Assembly: GCF_009469765.1 (NCBI RefSeq)
Contig: NZ_SSSQ01000007.1
Location: 1-64,000, forward strand
Direction: 5' to 3'
Length of the DNA: 64,000 bases
DNA from: Dechloromonas hortensis
GTDB taxonomy: Bacteria > Pseudomonadota > Gammaproteobacteria > Burkholderiales > Rhodocyclaceae
Of the stretch, positions 16,554 to 26,052 are shown piece after piece (the stretch's first letter is position 1; each line of letters begins with the position of its first letter). The notes below the pieces were generated by a model. The model searched no databases, had not been told where the DNA came from, and worked only from the letters and a program-made list of their open reading frames with translations. The translations under genes and the position numbers were made by a program.

Positions 16554-18455
16554 ATGAAGCGCTTTTCCGGATTGAACGGCAATGCCTTGCGTGTCTGGGG
16601 CCTGACGGCTCTGCTGGCGCTTGGCGTCTTTTTCGTGACCCGCCTGGTGCTGCTGGCCCATGCCGTGGTTTTCAGCGAGCAGCCGGCGGGCGGCCTGCTC
16701 GGCGCCGTCGCGCTCGGCCTGCTGCGCGACCTGCCGGCGGCGGCGGTGGTCGCTTCGCCCTGGGCGCTCTTCGAATTGCTCGGCAAGCCAAGCTGGCGAG
16801 CCCGGCTGCGCTGGCCGCTGTTGGCGATCTATGTCTTCACACTGTGCTTCGTCGCCGTTTCGGAGACCATCTTCTGGGATGAGTTCAGCGTCCGCTTCAA
16901 CTTCATCGCCCTCGATTACCTGGTGTTCACCACCGAAGTCATCGGCAATATCCGCGAGTCCTACCCGGTCGGCCAGATCGTCGGTGCCCTCGCCCTGCTT
17001 AGCGCGTTGCTCGTCTGGCTGCTCAAGCGGCCGCTGCATTCGGCCGTCACCCGCAGCGTGCCGCGCCGCAGCCAGCTCGGCTGGGTGCTCAGCCTCGTCG
17101 TGCTGGTCTGGGTCGTCGCCTACAAGATGGCGCCGCCCGAATTTTCCAGCAGCAATTTCGCCAACGAACTGGCCGACAACGGCTGGCGCAGCTTCCTGTG
17201 GGCGGCTCGCCAGAACAAGCTGGACTATCGCCAGTTCTACGCTACCCGCCCGGATGCCGAGGTGATCAGCGATCTGCAGCGCCTGTCCGGTCACGCCCGG
17301 GTTTCGGCGACGCACGATGCGGTGCAGAAGGTGGCCTACAAGTCGGGCTTCCCCGGTGGCAAGCAGCCGAATGTCGTCGTCGTCATGATGGAAAGCATGT
17401 CGGCCGAATACATGGCGACCTTCGGCAATAACGAGAACCTGACGCCGAGCCTGGACAAGCTGGCCGGTGAGGGCATGCTGTTCACCCACCTCTATGCCGC
17501 CGGCACGCGTACCGTGCGCGGCCTGGAAGCACTGTCGGCGGCGCTGCCGCCGCTGCCCGGCAAGTCGGTCGTGCGCTGGCCGGACATCACCAACCTGAAC
17601 ACGCTCGGCGCTTCGCTGGCCGAGCGCGGCTGGGCGCCGCATTTCCTCTATGGCGGCTATGGCATGTTCGACAACATGAACGGCTATTTCGGCGCCCAGG
17701 GCTACAAGGTCACCGACCGCACCGGCTTCAAGGACGGCCTGGTCGAGTTCGAGAATGTCTGGGGCGTCGCCGACGAGCATCTGTTCGACCAGGTGCTGCT
17801 TGAAATCGACCGGGAAACGGCCACCGGCAAGCCCTTCTTCGGCCACGTCATGACCGCCTCCAACCACGTGCCCTTCACTTACCCGTCCGGCCGCATCGAC
17901 ATCCCGTCGCCGGGCAAGCGGGCCGGCGGCGTCAAGTACGCCGACTACGCAGTCGGTCGTTTCATCGAGATGGCCAAGCAGAAGCCGTGGTTCGACAACA
18001 CCATTTTCGTCTTCGTTGCCGACCACTGCGCGAGCAGCGCCGGCAAGGCCAAGATCCCGGTCCATCGCTATCACATCCCGGCCATCGTCTATGCGCCGAA
18101 AATGATCTCGCCGCAGCGCGTCGATACGCTGGCCAGCCAGATCGACCTGGTGCCGACCCTGCTCGCCATGCTCGGTCTGGAAAAAGACGATCATTTCGTC
18201 GGCCGCAATATTCTGCAGGTGCGGCCGGAAGAGGGCCGTGCCCTGCTCTCGACCTACCAGAACCTCGGCTATCTGAAGGGCGATGTGATGACGGTACTGC
18301 AACCCCGCCGCAAGATCGAGACCTTCCGGATCAGCGCCGACGGCAAGGAGGCGCAGCCGATGGCGACCGATCCGAAACTGGCTGAGGAAGCGATTGCCTA
18401 CTTCCAGGGAGCGGCACTGCTGATGGAGCAGCACGGCAACGACGGCCGCCACTAG
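16554..18455 (+). CDS. LTA-synthase-type sulfatase-fold transferase
   Basis: A 633-residue inner-membrane enzyme of the alkaline phosphatase superfamily (COG1368 type). About five transmembrane helices fill residues 15-200. The periplasmic catalytic domain has the metal ligand in VVVMMESMSAEY, the likely nucleophile Thr in AAGTRTVRGLEAL and the second metal site in FVFVADHCASS. Relatives move phosphoglycerol or phosphoethanolamine onto envelope glycans or lipid A. In a Gram-negative host an OPG/LPS-modifying role is more likely than lipoteichoic acid synthesis. The four CTCAC repeats upstream suggest control by a response regulator. ATG 16554 is chosen; an in-frame TTG at 16536 is possible. 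No strong ribosome-binding site is visible. Confidence 0.85.
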   Translation: MKRFSGLNGNALRVWGLTALLALGVFFVTRLVLLAHAVVFSEQPAGGLLGAVALGLLRDLPAAAVVASPWALFELLGKPSWRARLRWPLLAIYVFTLCFVAVSETIFWDEFSVRFNFIALDYLVFTTEVIGNIRESYPVGQIVGALALLSALLVWLLKRPLHSAVTRSVPRRSQLGWVLSLVVLVWVVAYKMAPPEFSSSNFANELADNGWRSFLWAARQNKLDYRQFYATRPDAEVISDLQRLSGHARVSATHDAVQKVAYKSGFPGGKQPNVVVVMMESMSAEYMATFGNNENLTPSLDKLAGEGMLFTHLYAAGTRTVRGLEALSAALPPLPGKSVVRWPDITNLNTLGASLAERGWAPHFLYGGYGMFDNMNGYFGAQGYKVTDRTGFKDGLVEFENVWGVADEHLFDQVLLEIDRETATGKPFFGHVMTASNHVPFTYPSGRIDIPSPGKRAGGVKYADYAVGRFIEMAKQKPWFDNTIFVFVADHCASSAGKAKIPVHRYHIPAIVYAPKMISPQRVDTLASQIDLVPTLLAMLGLEKDDHFVGRNILQVRPEEGRALLSTYQNLGYLKGDVMTVLQPRRKIETFRISADGKEAQPMATDPKLAEEAIAYFQGAALLMEQHGNDGRH

Positions 18456-18476
18456 GCCCGGTCGGCCGCTGCCGCA

Positions 18477-19856
18477 CTAGGCGGCAGTGGTCGGGCGCTG
18501 GGCGGGAAAGCTGGCCAGCAGGCAGGCACCGCCCAGTTTTTCCGAGGCTTGGGCGATGACGTTGCCGCCATGCTGGCGGGCGATTTCGCGGACGATGGCG
18601 AGGCCGAGGCCGTTGCCGTCGCTCAGGCTGCCCGGTGCCTGGTAGAAGCGTTCGAAGACCTTGTCGCGTTCGCCGGCCGCAATCCCCTTGCCGCTATCCT
18701 CGACGCTGAGCCAGGCCCGGCCATCTTCTGCGCCGCAACTGACGGTGACTGTGCCGCCTTCCGGGGTGTAGCGCAGCGCGTTGTTGAGCAGGTTGCCGAG
18801 CAGCTCCTCCAGCAGCAGGCTATTGCCGTGCATGAAGGCCGGCGCCAGGTCGAAGCCGAGGTCGATCTGCCGGCTGAAGGCCAACGGCAGCCAGCTTTCG
18901 GCCACTTTCTGGACCACTGCTGCCAGCGAAACCTCGGGCTGCGTCTGGGCGGGCGAGGGTTCGGCCCGGGCCAGTGACAGCATCTGGGCGACCAGGTGCG
19001 ACAGACGCTGGGCGGCGGTCAGCACGCCCTCCAGTTTTTGCCGGGTGTCCGGCGCCGACTCGTTGCACGCCGCCTCGACCTGGGCCTGTAGCGCGGCAAT
19101 CGGGGTCCGCAACTGGTGGGCTGCATCGGAGACGAAATTGCGCTGGCTGGCCAGCGAGCGTTGCAGGCGTTGCAGCAGTTCGTTGATCTCGGTGACGACC
19201 GGTTCGATTTCTTCGGGGACGGTGACCTGGACCGGGCTGAGATCGCTCTGCGAGCGTCCGGCCAGTTCCTGACGCAAGGCGGACAGCGGGCGCAGGCCGG
19301 AGCGGACGCCGAACCAGACGACGCCGAGGCTGACCAGGATCAGCAGCAACTCCGGAAGCAGCATGCCGAGAATGATTTCGCGGACTAAGGCATTGCGCTT
19401 GACCAGTGTTTCGCCGGCCAGGACGGTCACCATCGATCCGGCCAACTCCTTTTGCAGCACGGCAACGCGGATCGGCTGCCCCTTCAGCCAGTCGTCGAAG
19501 TAGTAGCGGCCTTCGTTGTTGACGATTCTCGGCTGTGCCGAGGCCGGCATCGACAAGCCGACTTCGCCATCCAGCACTTCGCCGTCCGGGCCGCGCACCG
19601 CGTAGAAAATTTCGTCGAACTTGTCGGTTAGCAGTACGGCCCGGGCCTGCGGCGTCAAGGGCAGTTGCGGTTTTTCGTCGACGATGCGCAACTGGTCGGC
19701 AATGGCCAGCGTCGTATCGAACAGTGCGCGGTCATAGGCCTTGGTGGCGCTGCGCCAGGCGACCCAGTAAGCGGTGGCGGCGCCGGCCAGCAGCAGTGCC
19801 AGCATCGCCGGCAGCAACTGGCGGAGCAGCAGGAAGCGCAGGCTAGCCTGCTTCAT
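18477..19856 (-). CDS. TctE/QseC-like sensor histidine kinase
   Basis: A 459-residue membrane kinase. Transmembrane helices lie at about 14-34 and 160-183, with a two-component sensor N-terminal domain (2CSK_N-like, RALFDTTLAIADQLR) between them. The phospho-accepting His is in DAAHQLRTP (His247). N-box NLLNNALRY and GNGLGLAIV show an intact ATPase. The ATG at 19856 lies inside the regulator gene (14-base overlap), which indicates coupling. A longer reading exists upstream but would run through the regulator gene. The pair is divergent from a CzcCBA-type efflux operon, so metal sensing is plausible, although the N-terminal domain resembles that of tricarboxylate sensor TctE. Confidence 0.9.
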   Translation of the reverse strand: MKQASLRFLLLRQLLPAMLALLLAGAATAYWVAWRSATKAYDRALFDTTLAIADQLRIVDEKPQLPLTPQARAVLLTDKFDEIFYAVRGPDGEVLDGEVGLSMPASAQPRIVNNEGRYYFDDWLKGQPIRVAVLQKELAGSMVTVLAGETLVKRNALVREIILGMLLPELLLILVSLGVVWFGVRSGLRPLSALRQELAGRSQSDLSPVQVTVPEEIEPVVTEINELLQRLQRSLASQRNFVSDAAHQLRTPIAALQAQVEAACNESAPDTRQKLEGVLTAAQRLSHLVAQMLSLARAEPSPAQTQPEVSLAAVVQKVAESWLPLAFSRQIDLGFDLAPAFMHGNSLLLEELLGNLLNNALRYTPEGGTVTVSCGAEDGRAWLSVEDSGKGIAAGERDKVFERFYQAPGSLSDGNGLGLAIVREIARQHGGNVIAQASEKLGGACLLASFPAQRPTTAA

Positions 19857-20532
19857 GGGCGTCCTGATCCGGTTTTTCCAGGTAGTAGCCGAGGCCGCGC
19901 ACGGTGCGGATGGTGATGCCGGCCGGTTCGAGTTTGTTGCGCAGGCGGGAGATGAATTTCTCGATGGCGTTGGGGGTGATTTCCTCATCCCAGCGATAGA
20001 GCGCCTGCATGATCTGTTCTTTATTGACAATGCGATTGACCCGGCTGGCGAGAAATTCCAGCGCGGCCCATTCGCGGGCGCTCAGCTCCAGTGCCTTGCC
20101 GTCCAGCCAGGCCCGCTTGCCGACGGTGTCGAGTTCCAGCCGGCCGAGGCGGATGGTCGGTTCGGCGGCGCCGGCGCCGCGCCGGATCAGGGCACGGACG
20201 CGGGCTTCCAGTTCGACCAGGGCGACCGGCTTGACGACGTAATCGTCGGCCCCGAGGTCAAGCAGGCGAACCCGCTCCTCAATCGCCATCCGGGCCGACA
20301 GGATCAGTACCGGCGTGCGTTGCTTGCGGGCACGCAGGCGTTGCAGCACCGTGCTGCCATCCAGACCGGGCAGGCCGAGATCGAGAATGGTCAGGTCAAA
20401 GCTCTCGTTTTCGAGCCAGCGATCGGCGGTCAGGCCGTCGGCGGCGACTTCAACGAGATAGCCGGATTGACCCAGCGAGCGGGCCAGACCGTCGGCCAGC
20501 AGGGCGTCGTCCTCGACAAGAAGTATGCGCAT
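19843..20532 (-). CDS. TctD/QseB-like OmpR-family response regulator
   Basis: A 229-residue regulator. The receiver domain has VEDDALLADG, phosphoacceptor Asp in LTILDLGLPGLDG and Lys in YVVKPVAL. The C-terminal winged helix (about 128-222) ends IRTVRGLGYYLEK. It is followed by its kinase with a 14-base overlap and faces the RND pump operon across only 63 bases, so it very likely controls that pump and itself. A pair of GTCAG motifs 11 bp apart lies in the shared spacer. Confidence 0.93.
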   Translation of the reverse strand: MRILLVEDDALLADGLARSLGQSGYLVEVAADGLTADRWLENESFDLTILDLGLPGLDGSTVLQRLRARKQRTPVLILSARMAIEERVRLLDLGADDYVVKPVALVELEARVRALIRRGAGAAEPTIRLGRLELDTVGKRAWLDGKALELSAREWAALEFLASRVNRIVNKEQIMQALYRWDEEITPNAIEKFISRLRNKLEPAGITIRTVRGLGYYLEKPDQDAHEAG

Positions 20533-20537
20533 CAGGT

Positions 20538-20553
20538 GTCAGAAATTGGTCAG
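20538..20553. promoter_or_regulatory. GTCAG direct repeat, 11-bp period, in the divergent promoter
   Basis: GTCAG occurs at 20538-20542 and 20549-20553, exactly one helical turn apart, in the 63-base spacer between the regulator and the RND operon. Two tandem half-sites with this spacing fit a dimer of an OmpR-family regulator. Confidence 0.4.
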
Positions 20554-20595
20554 CGGAGCGCCATACGATACCACTCCGCTTTCCTTGTCCAAGCA

Positions 20596-21834
20596 ATGAG
20601 ATCCTTATTGTTTTTCCTGATCTTGCCGGCGCTGGCCATGGCGCAGGGTACTTCTTCTCTGACCCTGCAGGAGGCCGAACGGCTCTGGCAGGAACACAGC
20701 CGCGAACTTCGCCTGGGGCAGGCCGCCGTTGCCGGTGCCGCCGCCGATGTGACGGCAGCCGGGCAAATCCCCAATCCCGATGTCTCGCTGAATATGCTGT
20801 CGATCAGCCCGTGGTCGGGCTACGGGGCCGGTCCGTGGAAAGACAAGAAAATGGATACCCAGCTCCGCCTCGATCAGCTGATCGAGCGCGGCAGCAAGCG
20901 CGAATTGCGGGTCAAGAGCGCCGCAGCCCGCCTCGATGCGGCGCGTTTCGATCTCGATGACGCGGCCCGCCAGCAACTGGGCATGCTGCGCTACGCCTAC
21001 TACAACCTGCGCCTGGCCCAGGAACGGTTGGTCCTGGCGCAGGAAACCGCGGCGCTTTATGGCAAGAGCGCCGAGGCCGGCAAGTTGCGGAAAAAGGCTG
21101 GTGACATCGCGCCGGTCGACCTCTCCCGCCTGCAGATTGACCAGGGGCGGGCCGACAGCGATGCTCGGCAGGCGCTGACCGACCTGCAACAGGCCCGGCA
21201 AGCGCTGGCCTACCTGATCGGTCGCGATGCCGAGGCCGAGTCACTGGTCGCCGCCGACAACTGGCCGGTGCTGGAAGCGCTGGCCCTGGCCCAGGCCCCG
21301 CTCGAGCAGCGGCCGGATCTGGCGGCGGCCAGCCGCCGCCTGCAGGCGGCCGAGGCCGAGCGCGATCTGGCGCGGGCCAAGAAGAGCCGCGACGTCACCC
21401 TTGGCGTCCAGTACGAACACAACATGCAGAACGCGCCGACCAACAGCTACGGCTTCGGGGTCAGCGTGCCGCTCTTCATCTGGCACGAGTACGAAGGCGA
21501 AATCGCTCGTTCCGAAGCCGACCTCGATGTTGCCCGCCGGCAACTGGAGCAGTTGCAGGCGCAGGCCACCGGCCAGGTGGCGCAGGCGCGCAATGCGCTG
21601 CTTTCGGCACGGGATCGCTACCAGCGGCTTGAAGGCGGCTTGCTGGCCGATGCAGAGCGGGTCGCCAAGGCCGCCGAGTTTGCCTACAGCAAGGGAGCGA
21701 TGGGGCTGATGGACCTGCTCGACGCCCGCCGTACGTTGCGCCAGATCCAGATCGAAGCGGCTAGCGCGCGCGCCGATTACGCCAAAGCATTATCGGACTG
21801 GCAGATCCAGGCCGAATTCAGGAAATCGAAATGA
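20596..21834 (+). CDS. czcC: CzcC-like outer-membrane efflux protein
   Basis: A 412-residue TolC-family channel. A signal peptide (about 1-17, ending ALAMA-Q) precedes two outer-membrane efflux repeats (about 25-205 and 215-405) rich in long helices with heptad-like Ala/Gln/Arg, for example SRRLQAAEAERDLARAKK. It is the first gene of a three-gene metal RND operon. Its stop overlaps the next start (ATGA). The frame is open far upstream, but the ATG at 20596 directly precedes a good signal peptide. It would form the outer duct of the pump. Confidence 0.88.
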   Translation: MRSLLFFLILPALAMAQGTSSLTLQEAERLWQEHSRELRLGQAAVAGAAADVTAAGQIPNPDVSLNMLSISPWSGYGAGPWKDKKMDTQLRLDQLIERGSKRELRVKSAAARLDAARFDLDDAARQQLGMLRYAYYNLRLAQERLVLAQETAALYGKSAEAGKLRKKAGDIAPVDLSRLQIDQGRADSDARQALTDLQQARQALAYLIGRDAEAESLVAADNWPVLEALALAQAPLEQRPDLAAASRRLQAAEAERDLARAKKSRDVTLGVQYEHNMQNAPTNSYGFGVSVPLFIWHEYEGEIARSEADLDVARRQLEQLQAQATGQVAQARNALLSARDRYQRLEGGLLADAERVAKAAEFAYSKGAMGLMDLLDARRTLRQIQIEAASARADYAKALSDWQIQAEFRKSK

Positions 21835-22952
21835 AGTTGACGCCCATCCTCCTCTCACTGTCGCTGGCCCTGGCCGGTTGCTCTGCCGAACCCGAAGCGA
21901 AAAAGCAGGCGGCCTTCAAGGTCGACGGCGAGCGCATCACGCTGAGCGAGCCGGACAAGGCGACGTTCCTCAAGCTGGCGACGGTCGAGCGCGACCCGGG
22001 CGGCGTGCTGCGCCTGCCCGGCCGATTGGTCTGGAACGAGGAAAAGACGGTGCGCGTTTTCCCGCAACTGGGCGGCCGGGTGCAGAGTCTGGCGGTCGAC
22101 GTCGGCGATACGGTAAAAACCGGCCAGGCACTGGCCGTGCTCAATTCGCCGGATTATGGCCAGGCCTTGGCCGACGTGCGCAAGGCGAGGGCCGAGGCGC
22201 AGGTCGCGGCTCAGGCACTGGACCGCAGCCGCCAGTTGCGTGAAGCTGGCGTCATTGCCGAAAAGGACTGGCAACAGGCCGAGGCGGCCGCCGTCGCGGC
22301 CAAGGCCGAAGGCGAACGGGCCGCCCGCCGGCTGGCCGGGCTGGGCGGCGAGGCCGACGGTTCCTACGTGCTGCGCAGCCCGCTGGCCGGCGTCGTCGTC
22401 GAGCGTAACCTGAACCCGGGCATGGAGTTCCGCCCCGAGCAGGCGACCACGCCGCTGTTCGTGGTCACCGATCCGGCCAGCCTGTGGATCCAGATCGATG
22501 CCGGCGAGGCGGACCTGGCCCATTTGCAGAAGGGCGAGCCGCTGCTCATCGAATCGCGGCAGTATCCCGGCGAACGTTTCAAGGGCGTCATCCGCCACGT
22601 CGCCGATTTCGTCGACCCGACGACGCGGACGATCAAGGTGCGCGGCGAGGTGCCGAATGCCGAGCGCCGCCTGAAAGGCGAAATGTTCGTCAATGCGCTG
22701 GTCGAACTGCCGGCGATGCAGGCCTTGCGGGCACCGGCAACGGCGGTCTTCCTGTCCGGCGACAAGCGCTATGTCTTCATCGAGGAAGCGGTTGGCAGCT
22801 ACCGGCGGCAGCCGGTTCGTTGCGGCACCGAACGCGACGGCTGGATCGAGCTCGAGGGCGTCAAACAGGGTGACAAGGTCGTCGTCGAAGGCAACCTGCA
22901 CCTGCTGAGGTTTTTCAAGCCGCAGGCCGCCGACAAGCAGGCGGCGAAATGA
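21831..22952 (+). CDS. czcB: CzcB-like membrane-fusion lipoprotein
   Basis: A 373-residue periplasmic adaptor. The N-terminus is a lipoprotein signal with lipobox LAGC (Cys at about 16), so it is probably anchored to the inner membrane. It has the lipoyl-like half-motifs RVFPQLGGRVQSLAVDVGD and YVLRSPLAGVVVERNLNPG around a helical hairpin (about 95-165), followed by the beta-barrel domain. ATGA overlaps join it to czcC and czcA. It lacks the His-rich metal-binding segment seen at the N-terminus of Cupriavidus CzcB. Confidence 0.9.
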   Translation: MKLTPILLSLSLALAGCSAEPEAKKQAAFKVDGERITLSEPDKATFLKLATVERDPGGVLRLPGRLVWNEEKTVRVFPQLGGRVQSLAVDVGDTVKTGQALAVLNSPDYGQALADVRKARAEAQVAAQALDRSRQLREAGVIAEKDWQQAEAAAVAAKAEGERAARRLAGLGGEADGSYVLRSPLAGVVVERNLNPGMEFRPEQATTPLFVVTDPASLWIQIDAGEADLAHLQKGEPLLIESRQYPGERFKGVIRHVADFVDPTTRTIKVRGEVPNAERRLKGEMFVNALVELPAMQALRAPATAVFLSGDKRYVFIEEAVGSYRRQPVRCGTERDGWIELEGVKQGDKVVVEGNLHLLRFFKPQAADKQAAK

Positions 22953-25900
22953 TCAAGCGCATCGTTCATTTCGCGCTCAACCAGCCGCTGTTCATCATTC
23001 TCGGCCTGGTGCTGTTCATCGGCATCGGGGTGACCGCCTTCAAGAACCTGCCGATCGAGGCTTTTCCCGATGTCACCGATACCCAGGTCACGGTGATTTC
23101 CCTTTATCCGGGCCGGGCGCCGGAAGAGGTCGAGAAGCAGGTGACCATTCCGTTGGAGATTGCGCTGTCCGGCGTGCCGAACTCGATCCGCATGTTCTCG
23201 CACACGCAGTTCGGCCTCTCCTTCATCGTCGTCACTTTCGACGAAAAGCCCAGCCTGTTCATGGCTCGCCAACTGGTCGAGGAACGCCTGCGTGGCCTCG
23301 ACCTGCCGGTTGGCGTCGAGCCGGAACTGGCGCCGCCGGCGACGGCGACCGGCGAAATCTTCCGTTACCGACTCGATGCACCCGGCTTGAAACCGAGCGA
23401 AGTACGCGCCATCCAGGACTGGACGGTGGCCCGCCAGATCAAGCAGGTGCCCGGCATCGCCGATGTCGTTTCGCTCGGCGGCCCGATCCGCCAGTACGAA
23501 GTGCGGCCGAACCTGGCCAAGCTGCGCGACTACAAGATCACCATCGGCCAGTTGTTCAATGCATTGCAGCGGGCCAACGCCAATGCCGGCGGCGGTTCGG
23601 TGGCGCAGGGCCGGCAGCAGTTCCTGATCCGTTCGCTTGGTCTGCTCCATTCGTCGGCCGATATCGGCCAGGTGGTGGTCGCCGAAAACAGCGGCACGCC
23701 GGTGCTGGTCTGCGACATTGCCGAAGTCGTCGAGTCGCGGGTGCCGGAGCAGGGCATCGTCGGTATCAGCGACGCCAGCGGCGACCAGGATGACGTGGTG
23801 TCGGGCATCGTGCTGCTGCGCAAGGACGAAAATCCATCGATGGTGCTCGACGCCCTGAAGGCCAAGGTCGATGCGCTGAATGCCGGCGGCTTGCCGCCCG
23901 GCGTGCAGATCGTGCCGTTCTACGACCGTTCCTGGCTGATCAGCAAGACGCTGAAAACCGTTTTCATGAACCTGCTCGAAGGCGCGCTGCTCGTTACGCT
24001 GGTTCTCTACCTGTTCCTGGCCGACCTGCGGGCGGCGGCGATCGTCGCCTCGATCATCCCGCTCGCCCTGCTCGGCACCTTCATCGGCCTGTCGGCGGTC
24101 GGCATCCCGGCCAACCTGCTGTCGCTGGGGGCGATGGACTTCGGCATCATCGTCGATGGCGCGGTCATCGTCATCGAAAACATCTTCCGCCGCCTCGGCG
24201 AAGCCAATCGCGACGACGATCACCGGCCGCATACGCGGACGATCCAGGAGGCGGTGGTCGAAATCGGCCGGCCGACGGTGTTCTCGATGGTCATCATCAT
24301 GGTCGCCCACCTGCCGATCTTCACGATGCAGCGCCACGAAGGCAAGATTTTCGCGCCGATGGCCTACTCGGTGGTGGCGGCGCTGATCACCTCGCTGATC
24401 CTGTCGCTGACGCTGGTGCCGTTCCTGAGCAAGATCGCTTTCCGGAAAAACGTGCCGCACGAAGAAACGAAGCTGATGCACTGGTTCATGAACCGCTACG
24501 AACCGGCGCTGCAGTGGGTGCTGGCCAATACCCGGCGGGTCCTGCTCATCGCCCTCGGCGCCCTGGCCATCACGGCGGCGCTGGTACCGCAACTGGGCAC
24601 CGAGTTCCTGCCCGAATTGAACGAAGGCTCGATCTGGATCAACATCACCTTGCCGACCTCGGTTTCGGTCGACGAGGCGAAGGGCGAGTTGCGCAAGTTG
24701 CGCCGGATCATTGCCGACTTCCCCGAGGTCAATGCGGTGATTTCCAAGGGGGGGCGGCCGGAAGACGGCACCGATCCGAAGAACATCAACATGACCGAGA
24801 TGCTGGTCGACCTGAAGCCGGACAAGCTGTGGCGCAAGGGCATCAGCAAGGACGAACTGGTCCGCGAGATGGAGGACAAGCTGAACGACATGCCGGGCAT
24901 CGAGCCGACCTTCAGCCAGCCGGTGCGCGACCAGATTCTCGAGTCGATCTCGCAGATCGACGGGCAGATCGTCGTCAAGCTGTTCGGCGACGATACGGCA
25001 ACCCTGAAGCTGCACGCCAACCAGCTGCTCGAGCGGATCGGCAAGGTGCCGGGCGTCGTCCGCGCCCTCATTGACCGCGACGGCGACCTGCCGCAATACC
25101 GGCTGGAGATCGACCGGGCGGCGGCGGCCCGCTACGGACTCAACGTCATGGACGTCCAGGATGTCGTCGAAACGGCGCTGGCCGGCAAGGCGGCGACCGA
25201 ACTCTGGGAAGGTGATCGCCATTTCAGCGTCGTCGTCCGTCTCGACGAAGCGTCGCGCCAGCTCGACCGCCTGAAAGAGGTACTGGTACCGACCCCGTCC
25301 GGGGCGCAGGTGCCGCTGTCGGCGCTGGTCGATTTCAAGATGGGCAGCGGGGCGATGAACATCGCCCGCGAATCCGGCCAGCGCGTCGTCGCCATCGGCG
25401 TCTTCATCCGCGACCGCGACATGGGCAGCGTCGTTGCCGACATGCAGACCCAGGCCAAGGACATCAAGCTGCCGCAAGGCTACTCGATCACCTGGTCGGG
25501 CGAGTTCGAGAATCAGGAACGGGCGATGAAGCGGCTGATGCTGGTCGTGCCGCTGTCGATTTTGATGATCTTCGTGCTGCTCTTCGACGCCTTCGAATCC
25601 TTCAAGGATGCGCTGATCATCATCTGCAACATTCCGTTCGCGTTGATCGGTGGCATTTTCGCCTTGCTCATTTCCGGCATCCCGCTCTCGGTCTCGGCGG
25701 CGATCGGCTTCATTGCACTGTTCGGGCAGGCGGTGCTGAACGGGGTGGTGATGGTCAGCTACTTCAACCAGCTGAAGCTGCAGAAGCTCGATACTTATCA
25801 GGTGGTTTTCCAGGGCGCGCTGTCCAGGCTGCGCACCGTGCTGATGACCGCCTTGCTGGCCATGCTCGGCCTGCTGCCGATGGCGCTGTCGCACGGCATC

Positions 25901-26038
25901 GGTTCCGAAACCCAGCGCCCGCTGGCACTGGTCGTCATCGGCGGTCTGATCTCGGCGACCCTGCTTACCCTGTTCGTGCTGCCGGCGCTCTACTACTACG
26001 TGGCGACCCATCCCCGGTTGGCCAAGGCGTTGCATTGA
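22949..26038 (+). CDS. czcA: CzcA-like heavy-metal RND transporter
   Basis: A 1029-residue proton-driven inner-membrane pump, full length for the family, with 12 transmembrane helices and two large periplasmic loops. The proton-relay helix reads DFGIIVDGAVIVIEN with Asp397, Asp403 and Glu410, the pattern of divalent-metal (Co/Zn/Cd/Ni) exporters rather than the copper/silver CusA type. It opens with the typical NLPIEAFPDVTDTQV. It is the last gene of the czcCBA-like operon, coupled by ATGA to czcB, and a SRPBCC-family gene follows at once. The exact metal cannot be read from sequence. Confidence 0.93.
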   Translation: MIKRIVHFALNQPLFIILGLVLFIGIGVTAFKNLPIEAFPDVTDTQVTVISLYPGRAPEEVEKQVTIPLEIALSGVPNSIRMFSHTQFGLSFIVVTFDEKPSLFMARQLVEERLRGLDLPVGVEPELAPPATATGEIFRYRLDAPGLKPSEVRAIQDWTVARQIKQVPGIADVVSLGGPIRQYEVRPNLAKLRDYKITIGQLFNALQRANANAGGGSVAQGRQQFLIRSLGLLHSSADIGQVVVAENSGTPVLVCDIAEVVESRVPEQGIVGISDASGDQDDVVSGIVLLRKDENPSMVLDALKAKVDALNAGGLPPGVQIVPFYDRSWLISKTLKTVFMNLLEGALLVTLVLYLFLADLRAAAIVASIIPLALLGTFIGLSAVGIPANLLSLGAMDFGIIVDGAVIVIENIFRRLGEANRDDDHRPHTRTIQEAVVEIGRPTVFSMVIIMVAHLPIFTMQRHEGKIFAPMAYSVVAALITSLILSLTLVPFLSKIAFRKNVPHEETKLMHWFMNRYEPALQWVLANTRRVLLIALGALAITAALVPQLGTEFLPELNEGSIWINITLPTSVSVDEAKGELRKLRRIIADFPEVNAVISKGGRPEDGTDPKNINMTEMLVDLKPDKLWRKGISKDELVREMEDKLNDMPGIEPTFSQPVRDQILESISQIDGQIVVKLFGDDTATLKLHANQLLERIGKVPGVVRALIDRDGDLPQYRLEIDRAAAARYGLNVMDVQDVVETALAGKAATELWEGDRHFSVVVRLDEASRQLDRLKEVLVPTPSGAQVPLSALVDFKMGSGAMNIARESGQRVVAIGVFIRDRDMGSVVADMQTQAKDIKLPQGYSITWSGEFENQERAMKRLMLVVPLSILMIFVLLFDAFESFKDALIIICNIPFALIGGIFALLISGIPLSVSAAIGFIALFGQAVLNGVVMVSYFNQLKLQKLDTYQVVFQGALSRLRTVLMTALLAMLGLLPMALSHGIGSETQRPLALVVIGGLISATLLTLFVLPALYYYVATHPRLAKALH

Positions 26039-26052
26039 CCGTGGTAGCGGCC

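Noticed and set aside
22799-26035. A 1078-codon open frame antisense to the RND pump gene
   Set aside because: It is a by-product of high third-position GC opposite czcA; the translation is rich in His, Arg, Gln and Asp without any domain, and the plus strand has clear RND motifs.
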